Shown here in pieces: positions 1 through 10,175 of a stretch of 64,000 nucleotides of DNA; within the stretch, counting starts at the first letter, position 1; the number at the start of each line of letters is the position of its first letter. Origin of the DNA: Chondrus crispus. Taxonomy: Eukaryota > Rhodophyta > Florideophyceae > Gigartinales > Gigartinaceae. Made by a program: the position numbers and the translations under genes. Below the pieces are notes generated by a model, which saw nothing but the letters and a program-made list of their open reading frames with translations, was not told where the DNA came from and made no database searches. The DNA is taken from assembly GCF_000350225.1 (NCBI RefSeq), contig NW_005179161.1:13576-77575 (forward strand), written 5' to 3'.

Positions 1-314
1 GCCACAAGCCGAAAGGCGAAAATTGAGTAGTGTCCGGTACTTTACAGGTACTGTATGTACAGGTACGGTATAGATACTGCACAGAGTGGCCGGCTGCACG
101 CCATACACAGTCCGCGTCACCAAGTTCTAGTGTAGTACCAAGTTCTAGTGCTGACGCGGACTGTCGCTAGAACTTGGTACTACACTAGAACTTGGTGACG
201 CGGACTGTCGATGGCGTGGAGCCGGCCACTCTGTGCAGTATCTATACAGTACCTGTACATACAGTACCTGTACAGTACCGGACACCACTCAATTTTCGCC
301 TTTCGGCTTGTGGC
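1..314. repeat. Foldback (long inverted-repeat) element
   Basis: The sequence from base 1 folds back on itself. It starts with GCCACAAGCCGAAAGGCG and ends at 314 with the complement. The innermost arms, 107-148 and 167-208, are essentially perfect, with an 18-base loop (149-166) that itself carries part of the arm sequence. The outer arms have scattered mismatches and GTAC-rich short repeats. The left boundary may lie outside the window. No coding sequence is supported inside it. It is best read as a foldback or MITE-type repeat. Confidence 0.8.
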
Positions 315-776
315 TTTCAGCCACGAGCGCCGCCGTCCGATTATATACCTGCGACTACCACCTCTCTCGATCCAGCGAGGGCAAGAGGGAACCTCACTTT
401 ACTTTTACCTGCGCCGAAGCGTAGAGCCTCGATCCCCTTAGCGTCTCTACCCACACTACCGCTGCGACGCAACCTGACACCACCTTCCCTCGTCTCAGCT
501 TGGACTGAGATCGCGCTGTTGACATCAGCCCAGAACCCTCGTGTACAGCGACACGGACGCTCATCCTTTCTACGATCTTCCCGGAAGATCATGGTGAAAA
601 TTGCGTCACTTTCCGCGCATACTACCCTTCGAAGGGTAATTGCCTGGCCCCGTGCCACCGCCGGCAGGCCAGGCCGCAGGCCAGGCCGCCACGGAGACAC
701 GTGGCGGCCACGGGCACCAGTGCTGCACTACAGTAGAAATATAAAAACACAGCCCGATCCGCTTCGTGTTCGCTAG
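315..776. other. Intergenic, no gene supported
   Basis: Overlapping frames stay open here in several phases, but none has a recognisable domain. The only visible structure is an imperfect GC-rich hairpin around 645-720. The stretch ends at the CTAG flank of the next element. Confidence 0.5.
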
Positions 777-1026
777 TGTCTATTGGACGGACGTTTTTGA
801 TCATGAGGATTTTTCCTGTCTGTCAGAGCATTAGAAAGACCCTCCTAAATACCGTGCATTCTAGGTGCCTTCAAGGGACTTGGACATTGTTTTTTACTCT
901 TACTGTTAATGTTTCGCGGTAACTATGGCTTTCAGTTCTCCCTCTTTGCGCCAGAAACGGCGCGGCAAAAAAGCCTCATACAGTATGAGGCGAAATCCTC
1001 AAATGAGGCGCATTGTCCAATAGACA
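777..1026. mobile_element. MITE with piggyBac-related ends (250 bp)
   Basis: It has perfect 12-bp terminal inverted repeats, TGTCTATTGGAC at 777-788 and the complement at 1015-1026. CTAG lies on both sides (773-776, 1027-1030). A subterminal palindrome CCTCAAATGAGG lies at 997-1008, 19 bases from the right end, with a second CCTCAT...ATGAGG just inside it. The same design occurs in the piggyBac-like element at 9973-12785 and the MITE at 12790-13175, so this is probably a non-autonomous element mobilised by that transposase family. Confidence 0.75.
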
Positions 1027-1081
1027 CTAGCGATCCCGGCGCACACCGTCTACGCAAAACCAGTAAGGCCCGCTCTAGAGA

Positions 1082-1378
1082 TTGCGTGGACACCGAACAG
1101 CCTTCACAGACCTTAGCAACACATACATGAACATACAGATCTTAACTACAACGCAATCAAGTGAAGAAGATGGGAGCGCAGAGGATGCGAGAGAGAGAAG
1201 GACTGTACCCTCTGTCGTTGAGATCGCGGAATTGTTTGGAGAGCTGCAAGTTTTGGTGACTGAATGCCAAGTTTCAGACGCTCTATCGTATCTGAGGTGG
1301 ACAAAGCACGCGTTTCTCACTGCAAAACACAACAGAGACCCAACGCGGAGCAGGCAGACGTACAGTACTGTACGGTAA
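1082..1378 (+). pseudogene. SANT-associated protein C-terminal fragment, copy 1
   Basis: The 98-residue frame aligns by eye with the frame at 1664-1909. Shared features are a VP/LP start of a helix, an (E/Q)L core, V.DA(L/I)..L, then AF(L/M).AK and a basic tail. This helical, charged design resembles the C-terminal tail of Myb/SANT-like proteins that accompany PIF/Harbinger transposases. The DNA-binding half is not seen, so it is a fragment. The family assignment is an inference; the similarity between the two copies is directly visible. Confidence 0.4.
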
Positions 1379-1497
1379 TAATTACCGAGTGCATGAAAAT
1401 CCTGTAGATGTGACGACGCCACCTATTAATGCCGTCTCCCAATAGTGCTATTTTTGGGATCTCGCACGGGGCGACACTAATGGGTAGGGTACCCTGT

Positions 1498-1590
1498 ACC
1501 CCCTTCCTGCTGCCCCCTTTCTGCTACCCCCTTTCTGCTACCCCCTTCCTGCTGCCCCCTTTCTGCTACCCCCTACCTTCTGCTGCCCCT
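1498..1590 (+). repeat. C-rich minisatellite CCCCCTTYCTGCTR, array 1
   Basis: About six imperfect copies of a 13-14 base unit (CCCCCTTCCTGCTG / CCCCCTTTCTGCTA) follow the first SANT-like fragment. A second array of the same unit follows the second fragment, in the same orientation, which supports a tandem duplication of the whole segment. Confidence 0.8.
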
Positions 1591-1663
1591 GTAGCAGGAA
1601 GGGGTCGTGATATAGTGCCATCTTTGTTAGTGCCAGCTCTGATATAGTGCTACCCTTCTAGGG

Positions 1664-1909
1664 GTGGCACGAATTTTGAGCCAAAAACGAAGGGTCTCCA
1701 GAGAGGCAAGGCAGTTGGATGGACGTACTGCCCGAGAGCCGCTGCCGCCGTGGAAAGATATTATGCAGTTGCTTACTAGAATAGAGACTATGGCGGAAAA
1801 AGGCACGGTCGATGATGCAATTGGACATCTGCAAAAGTGTAGGCTGGCATTTATGGCTGCGAAAAAGGAGGGAGTCAATGCGACGGCTCGGCAGCTACTA
1901 ACAACATAA
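1664..1909 (+). pseudogene. SANT-associated protein C-terminal fragment, copy 2
   Basis: This 81-residue frame is a diverged paralogue of the frame at 1082-1378 (pattern I..L......V.DAI..L...R.AFMAAK). It is followed by a GATATAGTGC-type motif and the second C-rich array, repeating the order seen for copy 1. No start with a complete DNA-binding domain is visible. Confidence 0.4.
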
Positions 1910-2118
1910 ATGCTTGATTAGACTTGAGTCTGTAGTGAAGATGCAAAGTATGTGTGATGGCGTCCTGCGAGCGGTCTTTCAGAGCAGTGATGCAAGGGAG
2001 TGGTGGCTGCAAAAAAGCCGTAAATCTCATTATCTTACAGTGCCTGGTTCGATATAGTGCCGTTTTCGGCCCACTGACACAGGGTAGCACTATATCGCGA
2101 CCCCTCCCCCTCCCCCTG

Positions 2119-2167
2119 TACCCCCTTCCTGCTACCCCCTTCCTGCTACCCCCTTCCCGCTACCCCC
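2119..2167 (+). repeat. C-rich minisatellite, array 2
   Basis: About three to four copies of the CCCCCTTCCTGCTA unit, as at 1498-1590. Just upstream (2052-2099) is the motif GATATAGTGC and its complement GCACTATATC, which also recur between the two arrays. Confidence 0.75.
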
Positions 2168-2334
2168 TCTCTTCCTTCCATGTCTGTTTCTCTTGCCCGC
2201 CCAGCCCCGGCTGCGCCGCCCGCTTGGTACTTTCCTTTCTCATCACGTCTTTTTCTGTTTGTTTTGCTGTGTAATCGTTTGCGTAGCCTTTGCGCGTCCT
2301 CTCTTACCCGATGTCCTCATGAATAAGCCCAACG

Positions 2335-4089
2335 TCACTTCGGGAACACCTTATCCACGAGTCGGTTATGCTCCTGTATCCCGACCACCTCGTTTGCGGC
2401 AATAAGCCCCGCCGCCGCGCTACTCGGCACCCCAATCCCGGGGAACGCCGAGTCTGAGCACCGCTTGAGCCTCTCCACAGGCACGTCGCCAGGCCACTCG
2501 AACTCGGCCTCGCCGGCGTCGATCGCCGCGCCGTACGTCCCGCGATACCTGCGCGTAAACCGCGCGTGCGTCACCGGGCTGCCGAGCTTCATCACCGCCC
2601 CTTCGGCCTGCAGCCGCTCGTCCAGGTCTGGGATCACGTGCCGCACGGCTGCGAGCAGCGGCTCGGCCGCCTTCTTCTTCGCGTCGCCGTACGCCGCCCG
2701 GTCCTTCGCCAGCGCCTCCCATCCGTCGTACGGCTCCAGCGTGTACGCGTGCACCACGTGCCACCCCTCCGGCGCGAGCCCCTCGCTCCACACGGTCGGG
2801 ATGCTGATCATCACCGTATTCCCACGCGCCGTGATGTCGCGCCGCGAGTCGAGGATCACCGCGTGGTGCCCGATCACGTCGCCGAGGCCGCCGCTGGGGA
2901 TGCCCAGGTGCGCGTGCATGAACGACTCCACGGTCGGCGTGCCCATGGCCTGCGCACGGTACGCGTCGGGCACCGCGCCCTCCGGGAGCAGGTGCTGCAC
3001 CGTGTCCCAGAGGGAGGCGTTGGAGAACACGTGCTTAGCGAAGATCCTCTTCTTTTTCCTCGTGCGCACGCCGACGGCCGTGCCGCGCTCGACCAGGATC
3101 TCCTCCACGTGCGCGCGCAGGCGGACCTCGCCGCCCTTGCGCGTGACGCCGCGCACGAGCGCGTCGACGACCGCGCGCGCCCCGCCCACGGGGTACTCGA
3201 TCGCGCCGGGCTTGGCGCGCTCGCCCACCATGAACGCGATCTCGGCCGTGATCGTCTGCTCGGTCTTGAGCCCGGAGAGCAGGAAGGCCTCCGTGTCGAG
3301 CAGCTGCTTGACAAAGCCGTCGCGCACGCCCACGCGGTCCATCACCACCCGCACGGGGCGCTTGATGGAGGCGACGTACGGCGCCAGCCGCGCCAGGCTC
3401 CCCGCCCACCGGCGCAGCACGACCGGCGCGACGCGCCAGTCGCCGCGCAGCGCGATGGCCGGCACGTCCATCGCCGCGTGCATGGCGCGCATCTCGGCGT
3501 AGAAGCGGGCCAGCTCGCGGCGCGCGGCGTTCCCTGCGATGCGCTCCACGCTGGCCAGCGTGACGGCCTCGTCCGTGCACACTTCAACCGTGCCGCGCCG
3601 CACGTCGTCGATGCAGAAGCGGTCGTATGACACGCAGTGCACGCGCTCGTCGACGGCGTCCAGCGCGTGCTTCACCGGGCACAGGCTCCCCGGGGTGGAA
3701 AGGCCGCAGAAGAAACTCGGGCCTGTGTCGAAGTGGAAGACGCCCGCGGTGGTTTTCGCTTGGAAGCCGTGGGCGACGCCGCCCGCGGCGTAGTGCGACT
3801 CGAGCACGAGCGTGCGGAAGCCGTAGGCTGTGAGGGCCGCGGCGCAGCTCAGTCCGCCGAAGCCCGAGCCGATGATGACGGCGTCCCAGTGCTCATCTTC
3901 GGTGGCGGCGTCTGTGGCCGAGGCCGTTACAAGCGGTGAGTTGGGGAGACGGTGCGGAGAAAGGAGGAATGGTTTTCGTGAGGATCGGGGAGGGAGGAGG
4001 AAGGTTTTGCGGAGGGCGGAAGGGTGGGCGGCGGAGAACGCGATAGGGGGGGCGGAGACGGGCAAGAAGGCAGGTGAGGCGGGCGGCAT
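2335..4089 (-). CDS. Plastid carotenoid isomerase-like FAD oxidoreductase (CRTISO/retinol saturase family)
   Basis: An intronless frame encodes about 584 residues. The dinucleotide-binding motif GSGFGG (about residues 74-79) sits in a DAVIIGSGFGGL...LVLES Rossmann start, followed by G(G)V.HGF and a DTGPSFF segment. The C-terminus has a GI.GV..SAAAG stretch, as in amine-oxidase/phytoene-desaturase-type flavoproteins. This places it in the CrtISO-like group, which isomerises or saturates polyene substrates; the actual substrate cannot be read. The preceding 60-70 residues are rich in Pro, Ser, Arg and Phe and look like a plastid transit peptide. I chose the ATG at 4089 (MPPASPAF) because it gives a normal presequence; an upstream in-frame ATG at 4194 would add 35 residues. 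It is divergent from the gene starting at 4338. Confidence 0.85.
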   Translation of the reverse strand: MPPASPAFLPVSAPPIAFSAAHPSALRKTFLLPPRSSRKPFLLSPHRLPNSPLVTASATDAATEDEHWDAVIIGSGFGGLSCAAALTAYGFRTLVLESHYAAGGVAHGFQAKTTAGVFHFDTGPSFFCGLSTPGSLCPVKHALDAVDERVHCVSYDRFCIDDVRRGTVEVCTDEAVTLASVERIAGNAARRELARFYAEMRAMHAAMDVPAIALRGDWRVAPVVLRRWAGSLARLAPYVASIKRPVRVVMDRVGVRDGFVKQLLDTEAFLLSGLKTEQTITAEIAFMVGERAKPGAIEYPVGGARAVVDALVRGVTRKGGEVRLRAHVEEILVERGTAVGVRTRKKKRIFAKHVFSNASLWDTVQHLLPEGAVPDAYRAQAMGTPTVESFMHAHLGIPSGGLGDVIGHHAVILDSRRDITARGNTVMISIPTVWSEGLAPEGWHVVHAYTLEPYDGWEALAKDRAAYGDAKKKAAEPLLAAVRHVIPDLDERLQAEGAVMKLGSPVTHARFTRRYRGTYGAAIDAGEAEFEWPGDVPVERLKRCSDSAFPGIGVPSSAAAGLIAANEVVGIQEHNRLVDKVFPK

Positions 4090-4337
4090 CACAGGGTGAG
4101 GATGGGAGGGGCGATGACGAAAGAGATGCAGACCAAGATGAGCGGGAGAGAGGAGCACTCCGGTTACCTTCGGTTGCGTGGATGATGAAACCACCGATCA
4201 CACCTCCTCCCCAGGCGTCTAAAAGTTTCCATTTTTCAACCCCAATGCCTCGCTGGACACCTTGAGCCGCCTCCTTGATCTCGCACCTGCCACCACCGCA
4301 AGCCCGTCACCGCACCCTCCCTCCATCCCCCATCGCC
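4090..4337. promoter_or_regulatory. Shared divergent promoter region of two plastid-type genes
   Basis: Only 248 bases separate the chosen starts of the FAD oxidoreductase (minus) and the S4 protein (plus). Because both genes start here head to head, their core promoters must lie in or near this interval. No unambiguous TATA box is seen. The boundaries depend on the start codons chosen; the alternative starts (4194, and 4275 for the plus gene) would shrink it to about 80 bases. Confidence 0.5.
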
Positions 4338-5404
4338 ATGCTTCTCTTCGCCCCACCGACGCGCCTCTGCCCGGACCGTCTCCTGCGCGCGCCGCACGGC
4401 CGTCTCCCCTGCTGCCCGCGGCGCGCGTCGCCGCGCCACCTCTCCATGCGGGCGGCGGACCCGCTGATGGAGAAGCTGGTGGCCGCGTGCACGGGCCGCG
4501 GCGTCGACCGCATCATCGCGCAGAAAGTCCTCTCCTCGGCCAAGTCTGCCATGCGCGACTGGAGCTGCGTTGTCTCGGACTTCCTCACCCCGCCCGAGAG
4601 CGCCGCCCTCGTCGCCACCCTCGCCCAGCTGCCACGCCTCTCCGCCCACGCGTGGGGCGGCTACCCGGACGCCGAGCGCACCGCCGTCGTCTGCGCCCAC
4701 GAGGACGTCGCGGAGGACACCGCCCAGCTGCTGCGCCTCGCCGCCCCGCAGTTTTCCCTCCTCTCAATCGCCGGCGACTTCGAAGGCGGGAAAGGTACCG
4801 ATGCACCTCTTCGCCCGCCCGCGCCGCGCGCGCGCGCCTCACGCCCTTGCCCGCCTGCTCACGTCTGCCGTGCTCCCCCTGCGTGCTCTTGCTTCTCTCG
4901 TGCGTGCCATCTTCCCGCGCGCGTGTGCAAGTCGCCCACCGCGACGTCATGGGCGCCGTGCTGCACGCGGGCGTGTCGCGCGCCAAGATCGGCGACATTC
5001 TGGTGGAGGAGGGCGTCGGCGCGCAGGTCGTCGCACACGCAGACGTGGCCGCCTTTCTGGAGGCGCAGCTGGTCAGCGTGCGCGACGTGAGCGTTCTTGT
5101 GGAGAGGCGCCCGCTGGAGGAGATCCGCGTGCCCGAGAGGCGCGTCAAGCTCATACAGACAGTTGAGGCCTCCATGAGAATCGACGCCGTCGTCAGCGCG
5201 GGCTTCAAGATTAGTAGGTCGAAACTCGCCACGATGGCGAAGAGCGGACTCGTCTTCTTGAATTATACAGGCGTGAAGGGACCCGCGAAAAACGTCAAGG
5301 AGGGAGATGTCGTCTCCGTGAGGGGTGTCGGGAAGCTTAAGATTGCTGAGTGCTCCATGACAAGCAAGGGGAGATACCGCATCTCGATGGAGCGGTATAT
5401 CTAG
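4338..5404 (+). CDS. YlmH-type S4-domain RNA-binding protein, plastid-type, one intron
   Basis: Two exons, 4338-4794 and 4932-5404, join in phase to give about 309 residues. The junction restores the conserved GDF..GK..HRD core of the YlmH / 'photosystem II S4 domain protein' family. The S4 domain is C-terminal: VEASMRID..VSAGFK.SRSK, then V..N, V.GP.KNV.EGD and a basic end. S4 domains bind structured RNA. In cyanobacteria and plastids this family is annotated with PSII biogenesis, while bacterial YlmH acts on ribosomes. The start MLLFAPPTR gives a short Phe-containing presequence typical of red algal plastid targeting; an in-frame ATG at 4275 is an alternative. High GC at third positions matches the divergent neighbour. 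Confidence 0.85.
4795..4931 (+). other. Spliceosomal intron (137 bp) in the S4-domain gene
   Basis: It begins GTACCG and ends GTGCAAG. Removing it joins two open frames in phase 1 and completes the family's conserved GDF...HRD segment. Without splicing, exon 1 runs into a different frame. Confidence 0.8.
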
Positions 5405-8400
5405 ACTGGAAATTGAAAAAGAGGCCTAGTGACCACGCTCACATACCGCTTTTGGAACGTCGCTGCGGTGGTCTGGTGCACCGCTACGGTCCAGAACACA
5501 GCGGCTGGCTCTCAGTCGCTCGCGTGACCATGAGTCCCTCATCAACAAGCCTTGAGTTTTATGCGAAAGATGTTAAGCCTCCCACCGACACGTTGTAAGT
5601 TGCTACAGCTATCATGAGCGCGGTATATTTCTCCGCCGTCTTTGCACGGATGCAGATTTGTTTCTCACTTTCTTGACACTACTTCGAGTCTTATTTAACA
5701 AGTGAACGCATCGCTGCACTTTTGGAGCCAAGCTCGGACCACATGATTCCCGATGATCTGTCTTTCAAGTGGTACTGCAACATTATTATACATAATTGAT
5801 AAAAAATTGTATAACAGAAGCGCCAGATGCTCACTAACGTTGTCCGCAAAGTAAACGCGTGTTTTTGGTGCAGAAACCAAAACTGATGGGTCGCAAAGTC
5901 AATTATATAACTGGAAATTCAACCACGAGTTTTCATAAGCCGTGTGCAGCAGGCCTTCTCGATGTCATAATCAGCCTGGAAGGCGCTTCAACCCATCCTC
6001 ATGTGAAATTTCGTACAGCCCAAACAGCCCAAACAGCCCAAACCAGTGCAGTATGGCCGTTGACGACTCATCATCTTCTGACTCAGAAACAGATATCGCT
6101 TTGAGCACACGGCCCGTTCTACAGAACCTGATTTCCATCTCAAAGCAACACCAGTAAGCCGCACAAGCCTCGAGCATGCACATCAACCTATTTGACGACA
6201 CAACAGGAGATGTGGATAAGCAGGAATTCTCCGTGAACCTCTTGTCTCCTAAAATCGAGCATCTACAAAGTCTTCTCGACGCTCATAGCAGTATCTCTAA
6301 GTCCAGAACAGGATTCTATCCGTCGGAATGGGAGCGATTGTGTCCAAGGACTTTCCCCATTTTGCTAACAGTCGGGCGACTGGGTTGCCCAAACGCAAAA
6401 CAGGACGCCCTACTAAACTTGGTCGTTTTGTAGCAATGCGAGAGACGACTTCGATAGATCCAGTCTCAATGGCAAGGCCATGATTCCCTCCCCCGCTTGG
6501 CCCATTGGTCATATGCCTCGTGCCTAGTACAGATACCGCAACGACTACGATTTTCGTTGTCCCTACACTGCTCCAGTTGACACGATCAATGAGTAGAAAG
6601 CAATGCCGACCAGAGTAATTGTCAGACATATGCATGGTAACGCATGCTGGAGCTAGGTTATATACAAATAGAGAACCCTGCGCAATACGGCTTTTCATTT
6701 TTGTAAGAAGCAAGAGTCCCGCCACTATAAAGGAAATGCCACACAAAACTCAGGGGCCCCTCAGTTCTATTTCATTCAGAGAAGGGCTGGTCGCGGCAAA
6801 CGCAACGCAACAAGTGGCACCTTTTGATGTAGACTTACTCGTGCTTCTTTGTCAGCATACCTTCCAAAACGTAAGAGTCAGTCCACGAATTGAAACATTC
6901 CTGGGTTCAATAATAAAAAAGGTTTTGAGTGTGGAAAAGCATTAGACACTCAAGACAAAGACTGCATCTATTCCCAGTACCTATGACTGAAAAGTTTACA
7001 AACAGTTACGATCTGACAATATGTAAATCCAAGAAAGGACCATCTCCTTTCCGTTTCGTTGCAGAGAGGGAATTATAACGGAAGGCTCCTGTGAGACATA
7101 TATTTTCGTCATACTTTTAAAGCGGCTGTCCACTCGAGACTCTCTCGCCTCGTTCCTCTTTCATGCGGGACTACAGTATATCTATCAGACACGGTGCGCT
7201 GTATCACCGGTCATGAAGTTCCCTACTCACTGACCGGCAGTATTATCTTCGGCAGAGCAAGAAGTGGCTTCAAATGTGCGCCGAAAAAAAAACGACATGA
7301 TGGTCTGGCATGCTGTTCCTTTCATAGTAGGTAAATGGGGGTTGCGGTAAATGGCGTGTGTGGATCATTTATTTGATATATTCGTCTTCAGTTAGGTTGA
7401 CTATACCTGTCTACGGTCGTTCGAATTTACAGTGAGACTCATTGAAAAAGTTGTGATCTCTCGAAACAGATACCTTTCTGATCATGAACAATTGTCTCCC
7501 CCGAGGTGCTGAGCGAAGCACTCAACAAGCTTACCAGGGTGTCGCGAGAACTTAGCTACCCAAAAGCACAGGTTTCAACGGGCGTTAGGGAACCTGTCCT
7601 ATTGCACCTTCACCATTTGAAACAACTACATACGCTTCGTCAATTCAAAGTAACCATGATTCACATAAAATTGCTCGGTTCTTAGGGACGGAATCTTCTA
7701 TGGGTATTTGTGTAACAGAATTTGAACAAGAAGTAGGGAGCAAGCATTCTCCAGATGCGGTGTATAGGAAGTCCATCAAAAAGAAGTCATTGTCCGGACA
7801 CGGAAGCACAAGAGTCCTGAATTGACTGAACCCTGCTATGGTAATTGGAGGCTGCGCACCTTCATCAATCTAAAGGTTGGCTATGCATCAGAATAGAACC
7901 TGTCTTCCACTTTCAAATAAGACCTAAAGAAAGTCCATTTGCGGGATGAACTACTTTCAAAGCTGACTTATACATTCATGGCAGTGGAATATGGGAATGT
8001 CGGTCTTCGATCTTTGGCCGTGTAATAGTGCTGCAGTCCTAAATTTTGTCGTATCAGCTTTAAAAAGTGATGAGGTTTATACCAGTACGAAGAAAATGTA
8101 CAAACTACTCATTTATGTACATTGGCATGACTCTGCTGCTTTATTTGGACAGAGTAGGAATTCCACACGTTTGTCCTACAGCACCGCACAGCTTGTGGCG
8201 TGCCCAAGAAGACTCAGAAAGCGTGCTTTTACTTGTTTATTTTACTTCAGTGGGAGAATTCTATGATGTATTTGTCAAGAGCCAACTTCTTTTGCACTTA
8301 TTGTGAAATGGGCACTCGTATACCAACGAGATCGGAAACATCTCGATACGACTCTTGCAATAGTACGAGCAACTTGGAAGACCACCGTCGTTATACTGGT

Positions 8401-9972
8401 TTGATGCTTCAGAATGCTTATTAATGTAGTTGTCCAGTTCTCTTTGATTTCTACTACAGCATATGAGAAACCGCAGACGCAGCAGTAAAAGAGAGTCGAG
8501 ACGGGGCTTCCTTATGGTACAAGGCATCTCGTTCCTTCAAACTTTGTACAAGGACTACTGTGAGATTTGATCCATGAGGGCAGTGCGGTTATTGTCAACC
8601 CCTTTAAAGAATGCAGCACATGCCATTGGACAGAGCTGTCCCTCACTTACCTTGGGTCACATATCATTGTGCAGCCGTACGTCAATCACATTGGTTACAT
8701 GCCCTCCAGAAATTGTACACTACGAAGAGCAAATATGCAGCCGACTGTCCCCTGTACAGTATATAAAGAAAGAACAGGGGCCATCCGCTTTGACGCTCCG
8801 AAAATTTGCCCATTTAAAAAAGCTGCGTTAGTCATGAGCTCTGTGCTGCACAATAAGTAATAAAATCAACGAGATTATCTTGTTGTCCTGTGACGGACAT
8901 CGTTCCTACGCGAGAGGCTGGCTTCGGTGCAGCATAAACATGTCTGTCAGAGTACTGTGATGTAACCTTTTTCTACGACGAAGCCATCCTCACATTCTAT
9001 CCATTGTGAATGTAGCAAGCGACTAAAAATCACTGTGTACAGTCTAGCCTCGTATTGAAGACATGCAGACCCACGTGCAATCCCCCCGTTCTTGTCGCTG
9101 AAACATTAGTCTCGCGCTCGCGCCTTCTTTCCTGCTGTCAAGTTGCTATCACAAGACTAGAGTCTTAAATCCATACACAGCTTCATAAATAAGTTCGGCT
9201 TTCATCGGCATTAATTGAAGGAATTGAACTTTTTCTACACAGTAACCATGTAGTATATTGCGATTTGCAACATGCCAAAAATTCTGTCCCCATCGCCGTA
9301 CACATTGCACTCGGAATAGTGGATCTAATACGTTTTCCTTCTGTCGTTGAATTAAAGTTTCGGAATGATATCGAACCGACGAAGATGTTGGTTCGCATTC
9401 TCTGAATCGTTTTATTACATACCCAGTCCTCTGGTTTTCACATCGCCTGTCTGACTGAATTCAAGGTCAATTGCCATCTCGCCTCCTTCCCAACTACCCG
9501 GACTAACTCATTCATACTGTTAGAACACGACTGGGCATCTCACCGATAAAGTCCACTGAAGTGGCAGCGGGAATCTTATTGTTTTTGTGCATTACTGTAT
9601 TCGTTTACTTTAGAAATGTTCCATCGTACGGGATTTTGCAGGCCAGCTGCATTCATGTGTATACTCATATCGTTCTCTGTAAATGCATCAGTGTGTGGGT
9701 TAACGATCGGCGTCTAACTTACGTTTTAATTCTTCTGAATTCTTCGTTGAATCTTTGAACGTCTTCACCTAATACAGTGTAGAGATTTTATGTGGTCGAC
9801 ATGCACTTCCATGCTGTGAATAGTGTTGAAAAAACAAGATGACGTTTATTACTTAGTGAACCTCTACGCGTAAATACCTACAGCGAATGATTACCCGAAT
9901 GATTATACCGCCCGAAGGGGAAAATTCGCAATTGTTCTCCGCCTTCGCGTGGCGCGACTTGTCAGTACCTAG
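5405..9972. other. 4.6-kb AT-rich stretch without recognisable genes
   Basis: No frame here shows a recognisable domain. The longest is a 149-codon minus frame at 6297-6746, overlapped by unrelated plus frames. Three tandem CAGCCCAAA units lie at 6016-6042. Base composition is clearly lower in GC than the two genes upstream. It may contain decayed repeats, but I cannot name any. Confidence 0.5.
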
Positions 9973-10175
9973 TGTCTAGGTGACAAATGGCCTCATATGA
10001 GGCCAGTTTTTAGGCGGGCTTTTGCAATTCGAATAATTGTAGAACTTTATCGCTACTGTAGTGAAAAGCTTACGACTAGAGTACTAAACGTTGGCAAACC
10101 AGAAAACATTCAATTCCGTATCTCAGTCTTCCCTAATCAACACTTTCGTCTTCCTCTTCCCAAAATTTCTTCAAA

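Noticed and set aside
192-776. 194-codon plus frame near the left edge
   Set aside because: It starts inside the foldback repeat, has no recognisable domain, and overlaps a 119-codon frame on the other strand. Length alone in GC-rich DNA is not evidence.
2465-3630. Long plus-strand open frames (345 and 354 codons) over the FAD oxidoreductase
   Set aside because: They are antisense to a gene with a clear GSGFGG flavoprotein pattern; high GC at third positions opens shadow frames.
8567-8860. Possible Harbinger C-terminus because of a VLHNK ending
   Set aside because: Only a few residues resemble the family and nothing upstream fits.
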